This document shows, piece after piece, positions 1-8,233 of a stretch of DNA of 64,000 bases; position 1 is the stretch's first letter, and the number at the start of each line of letters is the position of its first letter. The notes beneath the pieces are model-generated. The model saw only the letters and a list, made by a program, of their open reading frames with translations. It made no database searches and was not told the DNA's origin. This DNA comes from JACQAP01 sp035548375 (lineage in GTDB: Bacteria; Pseudomonadota; Gammaproteobacteria; Burkholderiales; JACQAP01). Both the position numbers and the translations under genes were made by a program. The stretch lies in NCBI GenBank assembly GCA_035548375.1, contig DASZTG010000050.1, positions 9,833 through 73,832 of the forward strand. Reading direction: 5' to 3'.

Positions 1-1676
1 ACAAGACCCAGACCGTCGACCTGAAGGAACAGAACGAGGTGCTGAGCCTGCTGAGGGAGCTCAAGGACATCGACGTGCGCTGGGACGCCGACGTCGCGAG
101 TGCCAGCCTGCATCCGGATTCCACCGCGATGGCACCGGTCGATCGGCGCGCCGCTTCCGAGCGCGTGCTGCGTGCCCTTGCGGAGGCCGGCAATCGCGCG
201 GCCGGCCGCACGTTGCAAGCGAGCCTGCCCGACCTGTCGAAGGCGGTGCGGGAAAAGGCACTGCTGGTCGAGGCATTCCAGGCGGAAAATTCCGCATCGA
301 AGAAATTGCTCGAGGAGGTGGTGGCGGAGTCGACCGACATTGGCACGCAGCTCGGCCAATTGAAAGCCAGGTTGTTGGGTGCGGAAGCCTCGTTGTCGCG
401 GCTTGCGACCACCGCGCCGCTGTTCTACTGGCTCGCACAGGAGTCGCAGGCTTCAGCCATGACGTCCGCGCTTTCGGAAGTCGACGCGGCGAAGGGAATT
501 CCAGAGGCGTTGCTGGCGAGGATGGCCGGCCTGCGCGAAGCGGTGAATGCGCTCGTCACGCACAAGGCCGCGGAAAAGGAGATCGAGAAGAAAATCGCGT
601 CCCTGACATCGCGGCTGCCGCTGGAGAAGCTGATGCAGTCGGTCAATCGCGACGTGGAAACCACTGCCCAGGGCGCGGAAGTCTACCGCGTCTACCTCAT
701 CGCCTATGCGGCAGCATTGCTGATCGTGCTGGCCTGGCTGGGCGCGAAACTCAAGGCCGCCAACGTCAGCCTCGAGCACAGGGTGCAGGAACGCACGCGT
801 GAACTTTCGGACGCGCTCATGCACCTCAAGGAATCCGAGGCCCAGCTGATCCAGTCCGAGAAAATGTCGTCGCTGGGGCAGATGGTCGCGGGCGTCGCGC
901 ACGAGATCAACACGCCGCTCGCCTACGTCAAGAACAGCCTCGGCACGGTAGCGGGCAAGCTGCCCGACCTCGGCACCGCGCTGGACGAATCGTCGCGGCT
1001 CCTCACGCTGCTGCAGGCGGGCTCGAACGCCGATCCGGCGGAATTGACGAAGCAGTTCTCACTGGTGTCGCAGCATCTCGCGCGCCTCAAGGAGCGGGGC
1101 GTCGTCGAGGAATTGGCCGGCCTGGTCAACGACGGCGTATACGGAACCGGCCAGATGGCCGAGATCGTCGGCAATCTCAAGGATTTCAGCCGGCTCGATC
1201 GCAGCAAAGTCACGAGCTTCAACCTGAACGAAGGCCTCGCCAGCACCCTCCTGCTGGCCAAGCATTTGTTGAAGTCGGTGCAGGTCGAGCGGCGCTTCGG
1301 CGACATTCCGGCGATCGTGTGCTCGCCGTCGCAGATCAACCAGGTGTTCCTGAACCTGATCACCAACGCGGCCCAGGCAATGGAGGGCGGGAAGGGCACG
1401 ATCACGCTGACGACGCGGAAGGAGGGCGACGGCGCCGTGGTGGAAGTGCTCGACACCGGCAAGGGCATTCCCGCGGAAGTGATGCCGAAGATTTTCGATC
1501 CCTTCTTCAGCACCAAGGAAATCGGCAAGGGCACCGGGCTGGGGCTGTCGATCTCGTACAAGATCGTGCAGCAGCACGGGGGCCGCATCGCCGTCGAATC
1601 CCAGCTCGGCCGCGGCACGAAATTCACGGTGGTGCTGCCGGCCAGGCCGCCGGCCGACGCCGTGCTGGCCGCCTGA
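1..1676 (+). CDS. Membrane sensor histidine kinase (5' end outside window)
   Basis: The reading frame is open to the window edge, so the true start lies upstream. The visible N-terminal part is a long helical, probably periplasmic sensor region rich in heptad-like Leu/Ala/Glu stretches, which could be a DAHL-type helical sensor. One membrane segment follows (around IAYAAALLIVLAWLG), then a coiled-coil linker (ERTRELSDAL). The HisKA-type phosphoacceptor region contains GVAHEINTPLAYVKN with the His. The HATPase domain shows an N box (NLITNAAQAME), a G1 box (DTGKGIP), an F box (FDPFFSTK) and a G2 box (GTGLGLS). It ends 9 bp before a Ser/Thr kinase fused to two receivers. That protein is its obvious phosphorelay partner and the two are almost certainly co-transcribed. 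Confidence 0.93.
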   Translation, partial: KTQTVDLKEQNEVLSLLRELKDIDVRWDADVASASLHPDSTAMAPVDRRAASERVLRALAEAGNRAAGRTLQASLPDLSKAVREKALLVEAFQAENSASKKLLEEVVAESTDIGTQLGQLKARLLGAEASLSRLATTAPLFYWLAQESQASAMTSALSEVDAAKGIPEALLARMAGLREAVNALVTHKAAEKEIEKKIASLTSRLPLEKLMQSVNRDVETTAQGAEVYRVYLIAYAAALLIVLAWLGAKLKAANVSLEHRVQERTRELSDALMHLKESEAQLIQSEKMSSLGQMVAGVAHEINTPLAYVKNSLGTVAGKLPDLGTALDESSRLLTLLQAGSNADPAELTKQFSLVSQHLARLKERGVVEELAGLVNDGVYGTGQMAEIVGNLKDFSRLDRSKVTSFNLNEGLASTLLLAKHLLKSVQVERRFGDIPAIVCSPSQINQVFLNLITNAAQAMEGGKGTITLTTRKEGDGAVVEVLDTGKGIPAEVMPKIFDPFFSTKEIGKGTGLGLSISYKIVQQHGGRIAVESQLGRGTKFTVVLPARPPADAVLAA

Positions 1677-1685
1677 TCGCACGCC

Positions 1686-3587
1686 ATGACCGGCCCGCAA
1701 TCGATAGGCAAGTACGAAATCCAGGGCGAAGTCGGCCGCGGCGGGATGGGCGTCGTCTACAAGGCCTACGACCGCGCGATCGCGCGCAGCGTGGCAATCA
1801 AATGCATCACCAAGGCGGCGCTCGAACCCGATGATCTGAAATACGTCATGGGCCGGTTCCGCCACGAAGCCCAGGCGGTCGGCAGGCTGACGCATCCGCG
1901 CATCGTGCAGATCTTCGATTACGGCGAAGACGACCAGATCGCTTACATCGTGATGGAGCTGGTGAACGGTAAGACGCTGCAGCAGCACCTGCAGCAGGGC
2001 GACACCTACGAACTCCGCGAAAGCGGCGAGATCATCAGGCAGTTGCTCGACGGCATGGGCCACGCCCACGCCGCTGGGGTCGTGCATCGCGACATCAAGC
2101 CGTCGAACATCCTGATTAACAACGACGGCCGCATCAAGATCAGCGATTTCGGCATTGCCCGCACAGAGGCCTCCGGCCTGACCCAGGCCGGCGACGTGCT
2201 CGGCACGTTGCACTACATGGCGCCCGAGCAGTTCCTCGGTGGCGAAACCGACGCGCTGGCGGACCTTTTCTCGATCGGCGTCATTGCCTACGAGCTGCTC
2301 GCGGGCCGCAAGCCCTTCATGGGCAGCAACGTGCAGGCGATGCAGCAGGTGCTGAACCAGCAGCCCGAGAAGCCGTCGCGTTGGAATTCCAGCTTGTCGC
2401 CGCTGGTCGATCGCGTCCTGCAAAGGGCGCTTGCCAAGAAACGCGAAGAGCGGTTCCAGAACGCGCGCGAATTCGCCGACGCATTCAAGGAGGCAATCGA
2501 GGCGTCGATCGCGTCCGCCGGATCCGCACCCAAGGCTGCGCCGGATGGCGCGGCACTGATGAACGCCGCGCGCCTGTTGAATGCGGCACCTCCCGTGTTT
2601 ACCGCGCCAGCCGTTGCAAGCCGCGACGTCACGGATATCACCGGGGATAGCGCGATCAGCCTGGACGGCAGCATTCGCAAGGCGCGCGTGCTGTTCATCG
2701 ACGACGAAGAGCGCATCCTCACCGCGCTGAAATCGCTGTTCCGCGATCGCTATCACGTGTTCACCACCACGGACGGCAACAAGGCGCTCGACTTCATGCG
2801 CAAACACCAGATGCACGTGATCGTTAGCGACCAGCGCATGCCGGCCATGCTCGGCGTCGACCTGCTGCGCCAGTCCAGGGAGATCTCGCCGCGCAGCGTG
2901 CGCATCCTGCTGACCGGCTATTCGGACCTCGCGGCGATCGTGGGCTCGATCAACGACGGCGAGGTTTATCGCTTCATCAGCAAGCCGTGGGACAACAACG
3001 AGCTGCAAACCATCGTTGCCGAGGCGGTGACCATCGCCCTCGAGCTGGCGGACAACACGACGGCTGCCGCCGAGTTGCCGGCGAAGATGGAAGCCGGCGT
3101 GCTGGTGCTCGACAAAGACGAAGAGCTCTATCGCGTGGTGCGGGAGCTGGCCGGCGACCTGTGTCCGGTCGCCTACGCCAAGGACATCGATTCCGCACTG
3201 GCTGTCATGCAGAAGTCGGAGATCGCCGTCGTCATCACCGACGTCGAATACGGGCAGGAGCGGCTCACCGCGATGCTCAAGCTGCTGAAGCAGGAGAATC
3301 CCCAGATCCTGGCCATCGTCGTCACAGGCGCATCGGATTCGGAACTGGTCATCGAACTGATCAACCAGGCGCAGATCTTCCGCTTCCTGAACAAGCCCGT
3401 GAACGTGCGGCTGATGCGCGGGCACTTGCACGCGGCACTACAACGCTACCTGACCTACGCGCAGGCTCCGAAGTTGTTGAGCGCGCACAAGGTCGAAGTC
3501 AAATCCGCGGTGCGCGAGTCCTCGTTCGCGCGGCAAATCCTCGACGGATTCCGGGCGATTCGCGGAAGATGGTTCGGGCAGGGTTGA
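1686..3587 (+). CDS. Ser/Thr protein kinase fused to two response-regulator receiver domains
   Basis: Residues 1-270 form a Hanks-type kinase: glycine loop (GRGGMGVVYKA), ATP-binding Lys in SVAIK, catalytic loop HRDIKPSN, metal-binding DFG and an APEQ activation-segment end. An Ala-rich linker leads to receiver 1 (about 334-450): acidic pair in FIDDEER, phosphoacceptor Asp in VSDQRMP, conserved Lys in SKPWD. Receiver 2 (about 470-590) is more divergent but keeps an Asp (VITDVEYG) and a Lys (NKPVN). No classical output domain follows, so the output is presumably phosphorylation by the kinase domain, gated by the upstream histidine kinase. The distal part of the gene recurs as a remnant at 6055-6220. 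Confidence 0.92.
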   Translation: MTGPQSIGKYEIQGEVGRGGMGVVYKAYDRAIARSVAIKCITKAALEPDDLKYVMGRFRHEAQAVGRLTHPRIVQIFDYGEDDQIAYIVMELVNGKTLQQHLQQGDTYELRESGEIIRQLLDGMGHAHAAGVVHRDIKPSNILINNDGRIKISDFGIARTEASGLTQAGDVLGTLHYMAPEQFLGGETDALADLFSIGVIAYELLAGRKPFMGSNVQAMQQVLNQQPEKPSRWNSSLSPLVDRVLQRALAKKREERFQNAREFADAFKEAIEASIASAGSAPKAAPDGAALMNAARLLNAAPPVFTAPAVASRDVTDITGDSAISLDGSIRKARVLFIDDEERILTALKSLFRDRYHVFTTTDGNKALDFMRKHQMHVIVSDQRMPAMLGVDLLRQSREISPRSVRILLTGYSDLAAIVGSINDGEVYRFISKPWDNNELQTIVAEAVTIALELADNTTAAAELPAKMEAGVLVLDKDEELYRVVRELAGDLCPVAYAKDIDSALAVMQKSEIAVVITDVEYGQERLTAMLKLLKQENPQILAIVVTGASDSELVIELINQAQIFRFLNKPVNVRLMRGHLHAALQRYLTYAQAPKLLSAHKVEVKSAVRESSFARQILDGFRAIRGRWFGQG

Positions 3588-3815
3588 AGCAAGGCCCATT
3601 TCGATCCGTCGCCTTGCGAATGACGGAAAACGACCCGAAGCAGCCTGCCGTTACCTGGAAAAGCAGACACCCGACGTAAAGTTGGCGGGCGTCGCGATTC
3701 CTGGTCGAAGGCTATGGACACGCAGGTGCAAGTTCTCTCGTCAGGCCAGCAATCGTCCCTGGATTGTTACGGCAGCGTTTATTCCACTCCATGAGTTCAC
3801 AAACGCGCCCCGCTG

Positions 3816-5765
3816 TCAGTACAGCTGGATGACCGTATCGAAGTGCCAGGTGCGGCGGATTTCGACCACATCGTATTCGCGGGCCAGCGCATCTGAAAAC
3901 GGCATGCGCGGGTACTGGCGCTCCACGATTTGCCGTATCGTGCCATCGACCTGCACGCTGCCGCTCGAAAGCTCAAAAGTCACCGACTCCACGGAACCGT
4001 CGCTGCGAATGGCGACCGTTACCACTGCATCCCCATGAGGCCGTTTCGCCAATTCCTGGATCGTTTCGACCCCGGTATTGGCCTGGATTCTCTGCGCCCA
4101 CGCCTCGGCGTACCGCATGAGTTCGGCGTTGGGGTGGGTGCGTCCGTACAGCTTGACGCGACGCTCGTTATTCAACGACAGGGGTAACCCTTTGGGCTGG
4201 CGATCGGTGGACATGCCGCCTTCGCGTCGGGCTGCCTCCTCATCGAGTTGCCGTCCGATGGCGCGAAGCCTCTCTTCCCTTTTTGCCTCCTCCTGTTCGG
4301 CCTGGGCGGCCTGCTGGCGTGTTTGTGCCTGTCGCACAGCTTCCTGGCGCTGGGCTTCCTGTCGCGCGGCCTCGATACGGGCCGCCTCCTGCCGCTGCGC
4401 CTCCAGTGCAGCAACTGCCCGTCGTTCAGCTTCCTTCCGCGCGGCCTCGACACGGGCCGCCTCCCGCCGCTGCGCCTCCAGCGCGGCGACTGCCTGTCGT
4501 TCAGCTTCCTGTCGCGCAGCCTCGATACGAGCCGCCTCCTGGCGCTGCGCCTCAAATGCTGCGACGGCTTGTCGCGCAGCTTCCTGGCGTTGTGCCTCCT
4601 GTCGTGCCGCCTCGAAACGGGCTGCCTCTTGACGAGCAGCTTCCTGGCGCCGCGCCTCCAGCGCGGCCGCGGCTTGTCGCGCAGCTTCCTGTCGTGCGGC
4701 TTCGACGCGCGCCGCCTCCTGACGAGCGGCTTCCCGCCGCTGTGCCTCAAGCGCTGCGGCTGACCGTCGTTCAGCTTCCTGTCGCGCGGCCTCGACACGA
4801 GCCGCCTCCTGGCGAGCGGCTTCTTGCTGCTGTGCCTCCAGCGCCGCGGCGGCCTGTCGCGCAGCTTCCTGGCGCTGGGCTTGCTGTCGTGCAGCCTCGA
4901 CACGCGCCGCCACTTGACGTGCAGCTTCTTGCCGCTGCGCCTCAAGCGCCGCGGCTGACTGTCGCGCAGCTTCCTGGCGTTGGATCTCCTGTCGTGCAGC
5001 CTCGATAGCGGCCGCCTCCTGGCGAGCGGCTTCTTGTCGCGCAGCCTCGATATGTGCTGCCTCCTGGCGCTGCGCCTCAAGCGCGGCGGCTGCCTGTCGT
5101 TCAGCTTCCTGGCGTTGTGCCGCCTGTCGTGTGGCTTCGACACGCGCCGCCTCTTGACGTGCAGCTTCTTGCCGCTGCGCCTCAAGTGCTGCGTCGGCTT
5201 GTCGCGCAGCTTCCTGGCGTTGGACCTCCTGTCGTGCAGCCTCGACAGGGGCCGCCTCCTGGCGAGCGGCTTCTTGTCGCTGCGCTTCCACCTCGGCAGC
5301 GGCTTGTTGCTCGGCTTCGACCTCGATGGCGGGCTTCACGTCGGTGACAGGCAGTTCAACGATCTCAGTGGGCGCCGGGTTGGTGGATTTTTCGATGCGC
5401 GGTACCGCTCTCGCAGTGTCTGCATCGGCCCCGGCATTCTGTGTTGGCCTGGCGGATGGAGCGATTGCCGGTTCTTGCGGCACCGCTGCAGCGGGAGGCG
5501 TCGGTGAAGGTGGAGGGGCAGAATGCTGCTCGACAGGTGCTTGCGGCAAAGGCAGTGCGACCGGTGGAATGGCCGGCTCCGCAGGTGGGACGGGCGGCGG
5601 CATGAGCCTGACGACCAGATCGGGCGCCTCGATGTGTCGATCCCGCCAGAGAAAGCCGAAGCCTGGAAGCCCAAGCCCCTCTCCGTTGAAAGTCAGATTC
5701 AGAAGCAACGCATGAATGATCAGCGAGAGCAGCAGCGCAAACGCCAGTCGCCTGTATTCGATCAA
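3816..5765 (-). CDS. TolA/TonB-like envelope-spanning protein with long Ala/Glu/Arg repeat rod
   Basis: A 649-aa protein. It has a short cytoplasmic N-terminus, one membrane anchor (ALLLSLIIHALLLNLTF), a Pro-rich stretch and a rod of about 330 residues built from variants of EAARQEAARQ/ALEAQRQEAAR. It ends in a globular domain of about 110 residues carrying a TonB-C/TolA-C-like pattern (GDAVVTVAIRSDGSVESV then YPRMPFSDAL). This architecture matches proteins that reach across the periplasm from the inner membrane. No tolQ, tolR, tolB, pal or exbBD genes are adjacent, so the energising partner is unknown. It is probably not the housekeeping TolA. It lies between the intact kinase-receiver gene and a copy of that gene's tail. 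Confidence 0.82.
   Translation of the reverse strand: MIEYRRLAFALLLSLIIHALLLNLTFNGEGLGLPGFGFLWRDRHIEAPDLVVRLMPPPVPPAEPAIPPVALPLPQAPVEQHSAPPPSPTPPAAAVPQEPAIAPSARPTQNAGADADTARAVPRIEKSTNPAPTEIVELPVTDVKPAIEVEAEQQAAAEVEAQRQEAARQEAAPVEAARQEVQRQEAARQADAALEAQRQEAARQEAARVEATRQAAQRQEAERQAAAALEAQRQEAAHIEAARQEAARQEAAAIEAARQEIQRQEAARQSAAALEAQRQEAARQVAARVEAARQQAQRQEAARQAAAALEAQQQEAARQEAARVEAARQEAERRSAAALEAQRREAARQEAARVEAARQEAARQAAAALEARRQEAARQEAARFEAARQEAQRQEAARQAVAAFEAQRQEAARIEAARQEAERQAVAALEAQRREAARVEAARKEAERRAVAALEAQRQEAARIEAARQEAQRQEAVRQAQTRQQAAQAEQEEAKREERLRAIGRQLDEEAARREGGMSTDRQPKGLPLSLNNERRVKLYGRTHPNAELMRYAEAWAQRIQANTGVETIQELAKRPHGDAVVTVAIRSDGSVESVTFELSSGSVQVDGTIRQIVERQYPRMPFSDALAREYDVVEIRRTWHFDTVIQLY
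4290..5320. repeat. Degenerate tandem repeats encoding the Ala/Glu/Arg rod
   Basis: The coding strand (minus) holds many imperfect copies of units encoding EAARQEAARQ-like decapeptides, which group into longer units of about 30-38 residues beginning AALEAQRQEAAR. Unit boundaries vary and copies differ at many synonymous and replacement sites. The array is therefore old or diversified rather than freshly amplified. It generates several long antisense frames that are not genes. Confidence 0.85.
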
Positions 5766-5991
5766 GTCTGCTCCGTCATTGCAATAAGGGCGACGCTACC
5801 GTTGGTATCCGCGCTGGCGATCATTCGCCACTGCAAGCGGGCAAAGCCCGCTGAAGATCTCGAAAGGCGGATTCTGCCTCACGGATCAGGCAATCGGCGG
5901 CTTCCGGGGGGAACGGTTGCTTTGTAGCGGAAAGGGCGGCAACAGTAAACGACGGCACATGGCGGTTAGCCACCGCTGGACATTGAAAAGT
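5766..5991. other. Intergenic region upstream of the TolA-like gene
   Basis: No convincing ORF. A perfect 7-bp inverted repeat (AGCGGGC, AAA loop, GCCCGCT) lies at 5836-5852, in the leader of the TolA-like gene. I see no clear promoter hexamers. Confidence 0.4.
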
Positions 5992-6053
5992 TCAGGCAAC
6001 CGTTTCGCCAGCGAGCGGAAAATCGACGGTGACCTCTATACCGCTGCCATCCT
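5992..6053 (-). pseudogene. 3'-terminal remnant of a PdsS-like histidine kinase
   Basis: Reading the minus strand gives EDGSGIEVTVDFPL, a few residues, then TGA. This matches the last residues of the intact sensor kinase at 9474-11618 (DDGKGVEVAIEFPL then stop) in residue pattern and in distance to the stop codon. Everything upstream is missing: the frame breaks at about 6053, directly against the kinase-receiver tail that starts at 6055. The match is short, so homology is likely but not certain. Confidence 0.6.
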
Positions 6054-6054
6054 C

Positions 6055-6220
6055 GCACGTGCACGGGGCGTTTCAACGCCACCTGACCTACGCGAAGGCG
6101 CCGCAGTTACTGAACGCACACAAGGTCGAAGTCAAATCTATGGTTCGGGAGTCGTCGTTCGCGCGACAAATCCTCAACGGATTCAGGTCGATTCGCGAGA
6201 GGCAATTTGGGCAGGGTTGA
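6055..6220 (+). pseudogene. 3'-terminal remnant duplicating the kinase-receiver gene
   Basis: Translates as HVHGAFQRHLTYAKAPQ and onward to FGQG-stop. This parallels HLHAALQRYLTYAQAPK and onward to FGQG-stop at the end of the intact gene (3422-3587). The copy covers about 55 codons with many mostly conservative differences and stops at the same codon. It lacks the kinase and both receivers apart from the last helix, so it is a truncated relic. Homology ends at the stop codon on the right and at the PdsS-like fragment on the left. Confidence 0.88.
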
Positions 6221-6296
6221 ATTGCCGACGAAGTCTATTTTCACGACTGTGTTTGCTAGATCATTGCTCTATCTGCACGATACATCGTAGATCACG

Positions 6297-8003
6297 TTAT
6301 ATCCCGAAAAGCTTATCTCGCTGGGAGAGTTCGAGGATTGTATTTTCCTCAAGAAACGTCTCGCTGATCCCCGGCAACTTATCCCGAAGGGCCGCCAGAA
6401 CAAGTTGACCGTCGAGAGCATTAGCTGTTGTCAGGAGTTCCGAGAGTTGATTCCCATGAATGGCTTCAACGCCGTCATGACAAACAAAGATCGGAAAATT
6501 TATTCCCGCAGCGCGAAGGAATTTGATATAGGCAATATCAAAAGCGGCCGTTTGTGAGACCTTCTTCCCTGCACCGACATTTGCGCCTACAGATGTCAGT
6601 GAAAAAACTATAGAGCCATTCTTTGACTCATCGAAAGTCAATAGATACTGCTCCCCATAAAGTTCCTTTGAAAGAGCAGAGAAAAATTCATTGAACAAGG
6701 ATACGCGTTGGGTCAATTGCGCCTTTCCATTTTCAATTCTCTTCTGCGTCTCGTCGATCTTTTCTTCAATTCCCTCCAGGGTCGCCTGAAGCGATTGAAT
6801 CGAACTCAAGCTCTCTTCCAGGCCACCAACTTGCTTGAGCTTTTCATGCAAATCAGCTCTAGCTTCAAGCGCAACTTCGAAGGCGCGTGTTTGACGTAAC
6901 GCTGTGACTAGATCGTTCTCCTGAACCTGAAGCCTCGCAAGATTCTGGTGAGTAATGGCAGCCTTCGCGTTCAGATCATCCAGCTGTTTCTGAAGGAATC
7001 GCTCCTTTCGGCCACGCAGATTGGCAACAAAATTGGATAAGTCCTCCCAATCATGCTGTAACTTCTCGTAATATTTGCCAGCCTCGGAGTAGATCGATTT
7101 GACTGCGACATAGTCTATGTTGTCGTAGTCATGCTTCAAACTGGCTATGGCCAAATTGATTGAAGCGATCTCACCCTCGATGCGACCCAAAGCAGTTCCA
7201 ACATCTGAGGCTCTTACGCGAATTTCAGAGACAGAATTGGCTGCAGCGGCAATCTCCGGAACTTCGCCGCGAAGCTCTATTGCCGCTTGGGCTTCATCGA
7301 TTTCACGACGGAGATGAAGCAAGAGCTGTTCAATCTCGCCCTCTTTCCGCACGCGTGTTGCGCCTTGAAGATCGCGCGCCACTACGGCGCGCTTGTCGGA
7401 TAACGCTGCTCTTTCTTCTAAAACTTCAACATCGAAGAACCCGAAGAGGAAAAGGTGCACAGCTTCGTAGTCGACTTCGCTAGCAAAGGATCCCAAAAAT
7501 TTCAAAGTCTTGCTCATCACAAAGTTCGAAGATCTTATGAACTTCGGAGTAAGTTGCCGCAGACTAGGCTTCTTCGCTTTCGTGCCGAACAAAATATTTT
7601 TAATCTCGTCGCGATATGCCGTGATCGAATCCTGCGGCACATCGTCGATATAGCTCAGGCCGCTTCCCTTTTCACCTTTGACCTTAAAGGAACGACGAAA
7701 CGAATGATTTCCGTGAAACTTATCGGAAATTGCCAAAGTTATATACACCGCAGGCGTTCTATGCAGGAAGTCAAAAACGTCCTGATTGATGCTTCCCTTA
7801 AATTCTGAATCTTCCCAAATATCGTCGCCGTCTGAGCCTAGGCAGAAGTCGATGAGTCGAAGTACCGTTGTCTTTCCAATATTATTTCCGCTCTCGGTGC
7901 CAACAGCGGTCGGTTTATCTAGAATGAGGTTGAGTCCCTGTTTGAACGCGATTTCGCGCAATTCCTGGTTTCCCCGCGCAATTGTGAGGGAGACTAGCTG
8001 CAT
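6297..8003 (-). CDS. ABC-3C system ATPase, DUF2326-like SMC/RecN-type
   Basis: A 568-aa ATPase. The N-terminal half-domain carries the Walker A motif (ESGNNIGKTTVLR) within the first 45 residues. The middle (about 210-440) is coiled coil with long Glu/Leu/Arg-rich helices. The C-terminal half-domain carries VCHDGVEAI, the Walker-B/D-loop-like segment typical of DUF2326 proteins. This split-head, coiled-coil arrangement is that of SMC-like ABC ATPases. It is the last gene of a four-gene minus-strand operon and overlaps the preceding middle component by 10 bp. In ABC-3C systems the ATPase is thought to sense invading nucleic acid and license an effector; that role here is inferred from family and context. 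Base composition is clearly AT-richer than the flanks, which suggests transfer. Confidence 0.88.
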   Translation of the reverse strand: MQLVSLTIARGNQELREIAFKQGLNLILDKPTAVGTESGNNIGKTTVLRLIDFCLGSDGDDIWEDSEFKGSINQDVFDFLHRTPAVYITLAISDKFHGNHSFRRSFKVKGEKGSGLSYIDDVPQDSITAYRDEIKNILFGTKAKKPSLRQLTPKFIRSSNFVMSKTLKFLGSFASEVDYEAVHLFLFGFFDVEVLEERAALSDKRAVVARDLQGATRVRKEGEIEQLLLHLRREIDEAQAAIELRGEVPEIAAAANSVSEIRVRASDVGTALGRIEGEIASINLAIASLKHDYDNIDYVAVKSIYSEAGKYYEKLQHDWEDLSNFVANLRGRKERFLQKQLDDLNAKAAITHQNLARLQVQENDLVTALRQTRAFEVALEARADLHEKLKQVGGLEESLSSIQSLQATLEGIEEKIDETQKRIENGKAQLTQRVSLFNEFFSALSKELYGEQYLLTFDESKNGSIVFSLTSVGANVGAGKKVSQTAAFDIAYIKFLRAAGINFPIFVCHDGVEAIHGNQLSELLTTANALDGQLVLAALRDKLPGISETFLEENTILELSQRDKLFGI

Positions 8004-8233
8004 TTTTGGATTGCCCCGGTTTCGTCAAGTTTCACTGCATCAATGAGATATAGCCAAGCCGCCGCAGCAACAGCCTGAGTAGGGGAAATCGCCCGCTTTG
8101 TGAGCAAGCTCATTCGCTCCTGCAGACTTGGCAAATCCAGCTTGCATTCCGGTGCGTCACTCAGGGCTTGCAGAGCCATAGCGCCGAGATAGTAGCCGCA
8201 GTTCCAGGGCCCTTGTTCACGAGGCAATAGCAT
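7994..8233 (-). CDS. ABC-3C system middle component (small helical protein)
   Basis: A 79-aa protein starting MLLPREQGPWN with Ala/Leu-rich helices (YYLGAMALQAL). Size, the LLP opening and position between the C-terminal-domain gene and the ATPase match the middle components of ABC three-component systems; I cannot assign the subclass securely. I chose the ATG at 8233 because GGAAAGG sits about 6 nt upstream. An in-frame ATG at 8263 has no visible ribosome-binding site. It overlaps the upstream gene by 17 bp and the ATPase by 10 bp, so translation is probably coupled. Confidence 0.78.
   Translation of the reverse strand: MLLPREQGPWNCGYYLGAMALQALSDAPECKLDLPSLQERMSLLTKRAISPTQAVAAAAWLYLIDAVKLDETGAIQKCS

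Noticed and set aside
1059..3431. A 790-codon open frame antisense to the kinase genes
   Set aside because: Shadow of high-GC coding: Arg/His/Asp/Gln-rich with no domain, while the opposite strand encodes full kinase and receiver motifs.
4290..5320. Repeated DNA that could be mistaken for a CRISPR array or minisatellite
   Set aside because: The units are in frame, imperfect, without spacers, and encode a coherent Ala/Glu/Arg helix.
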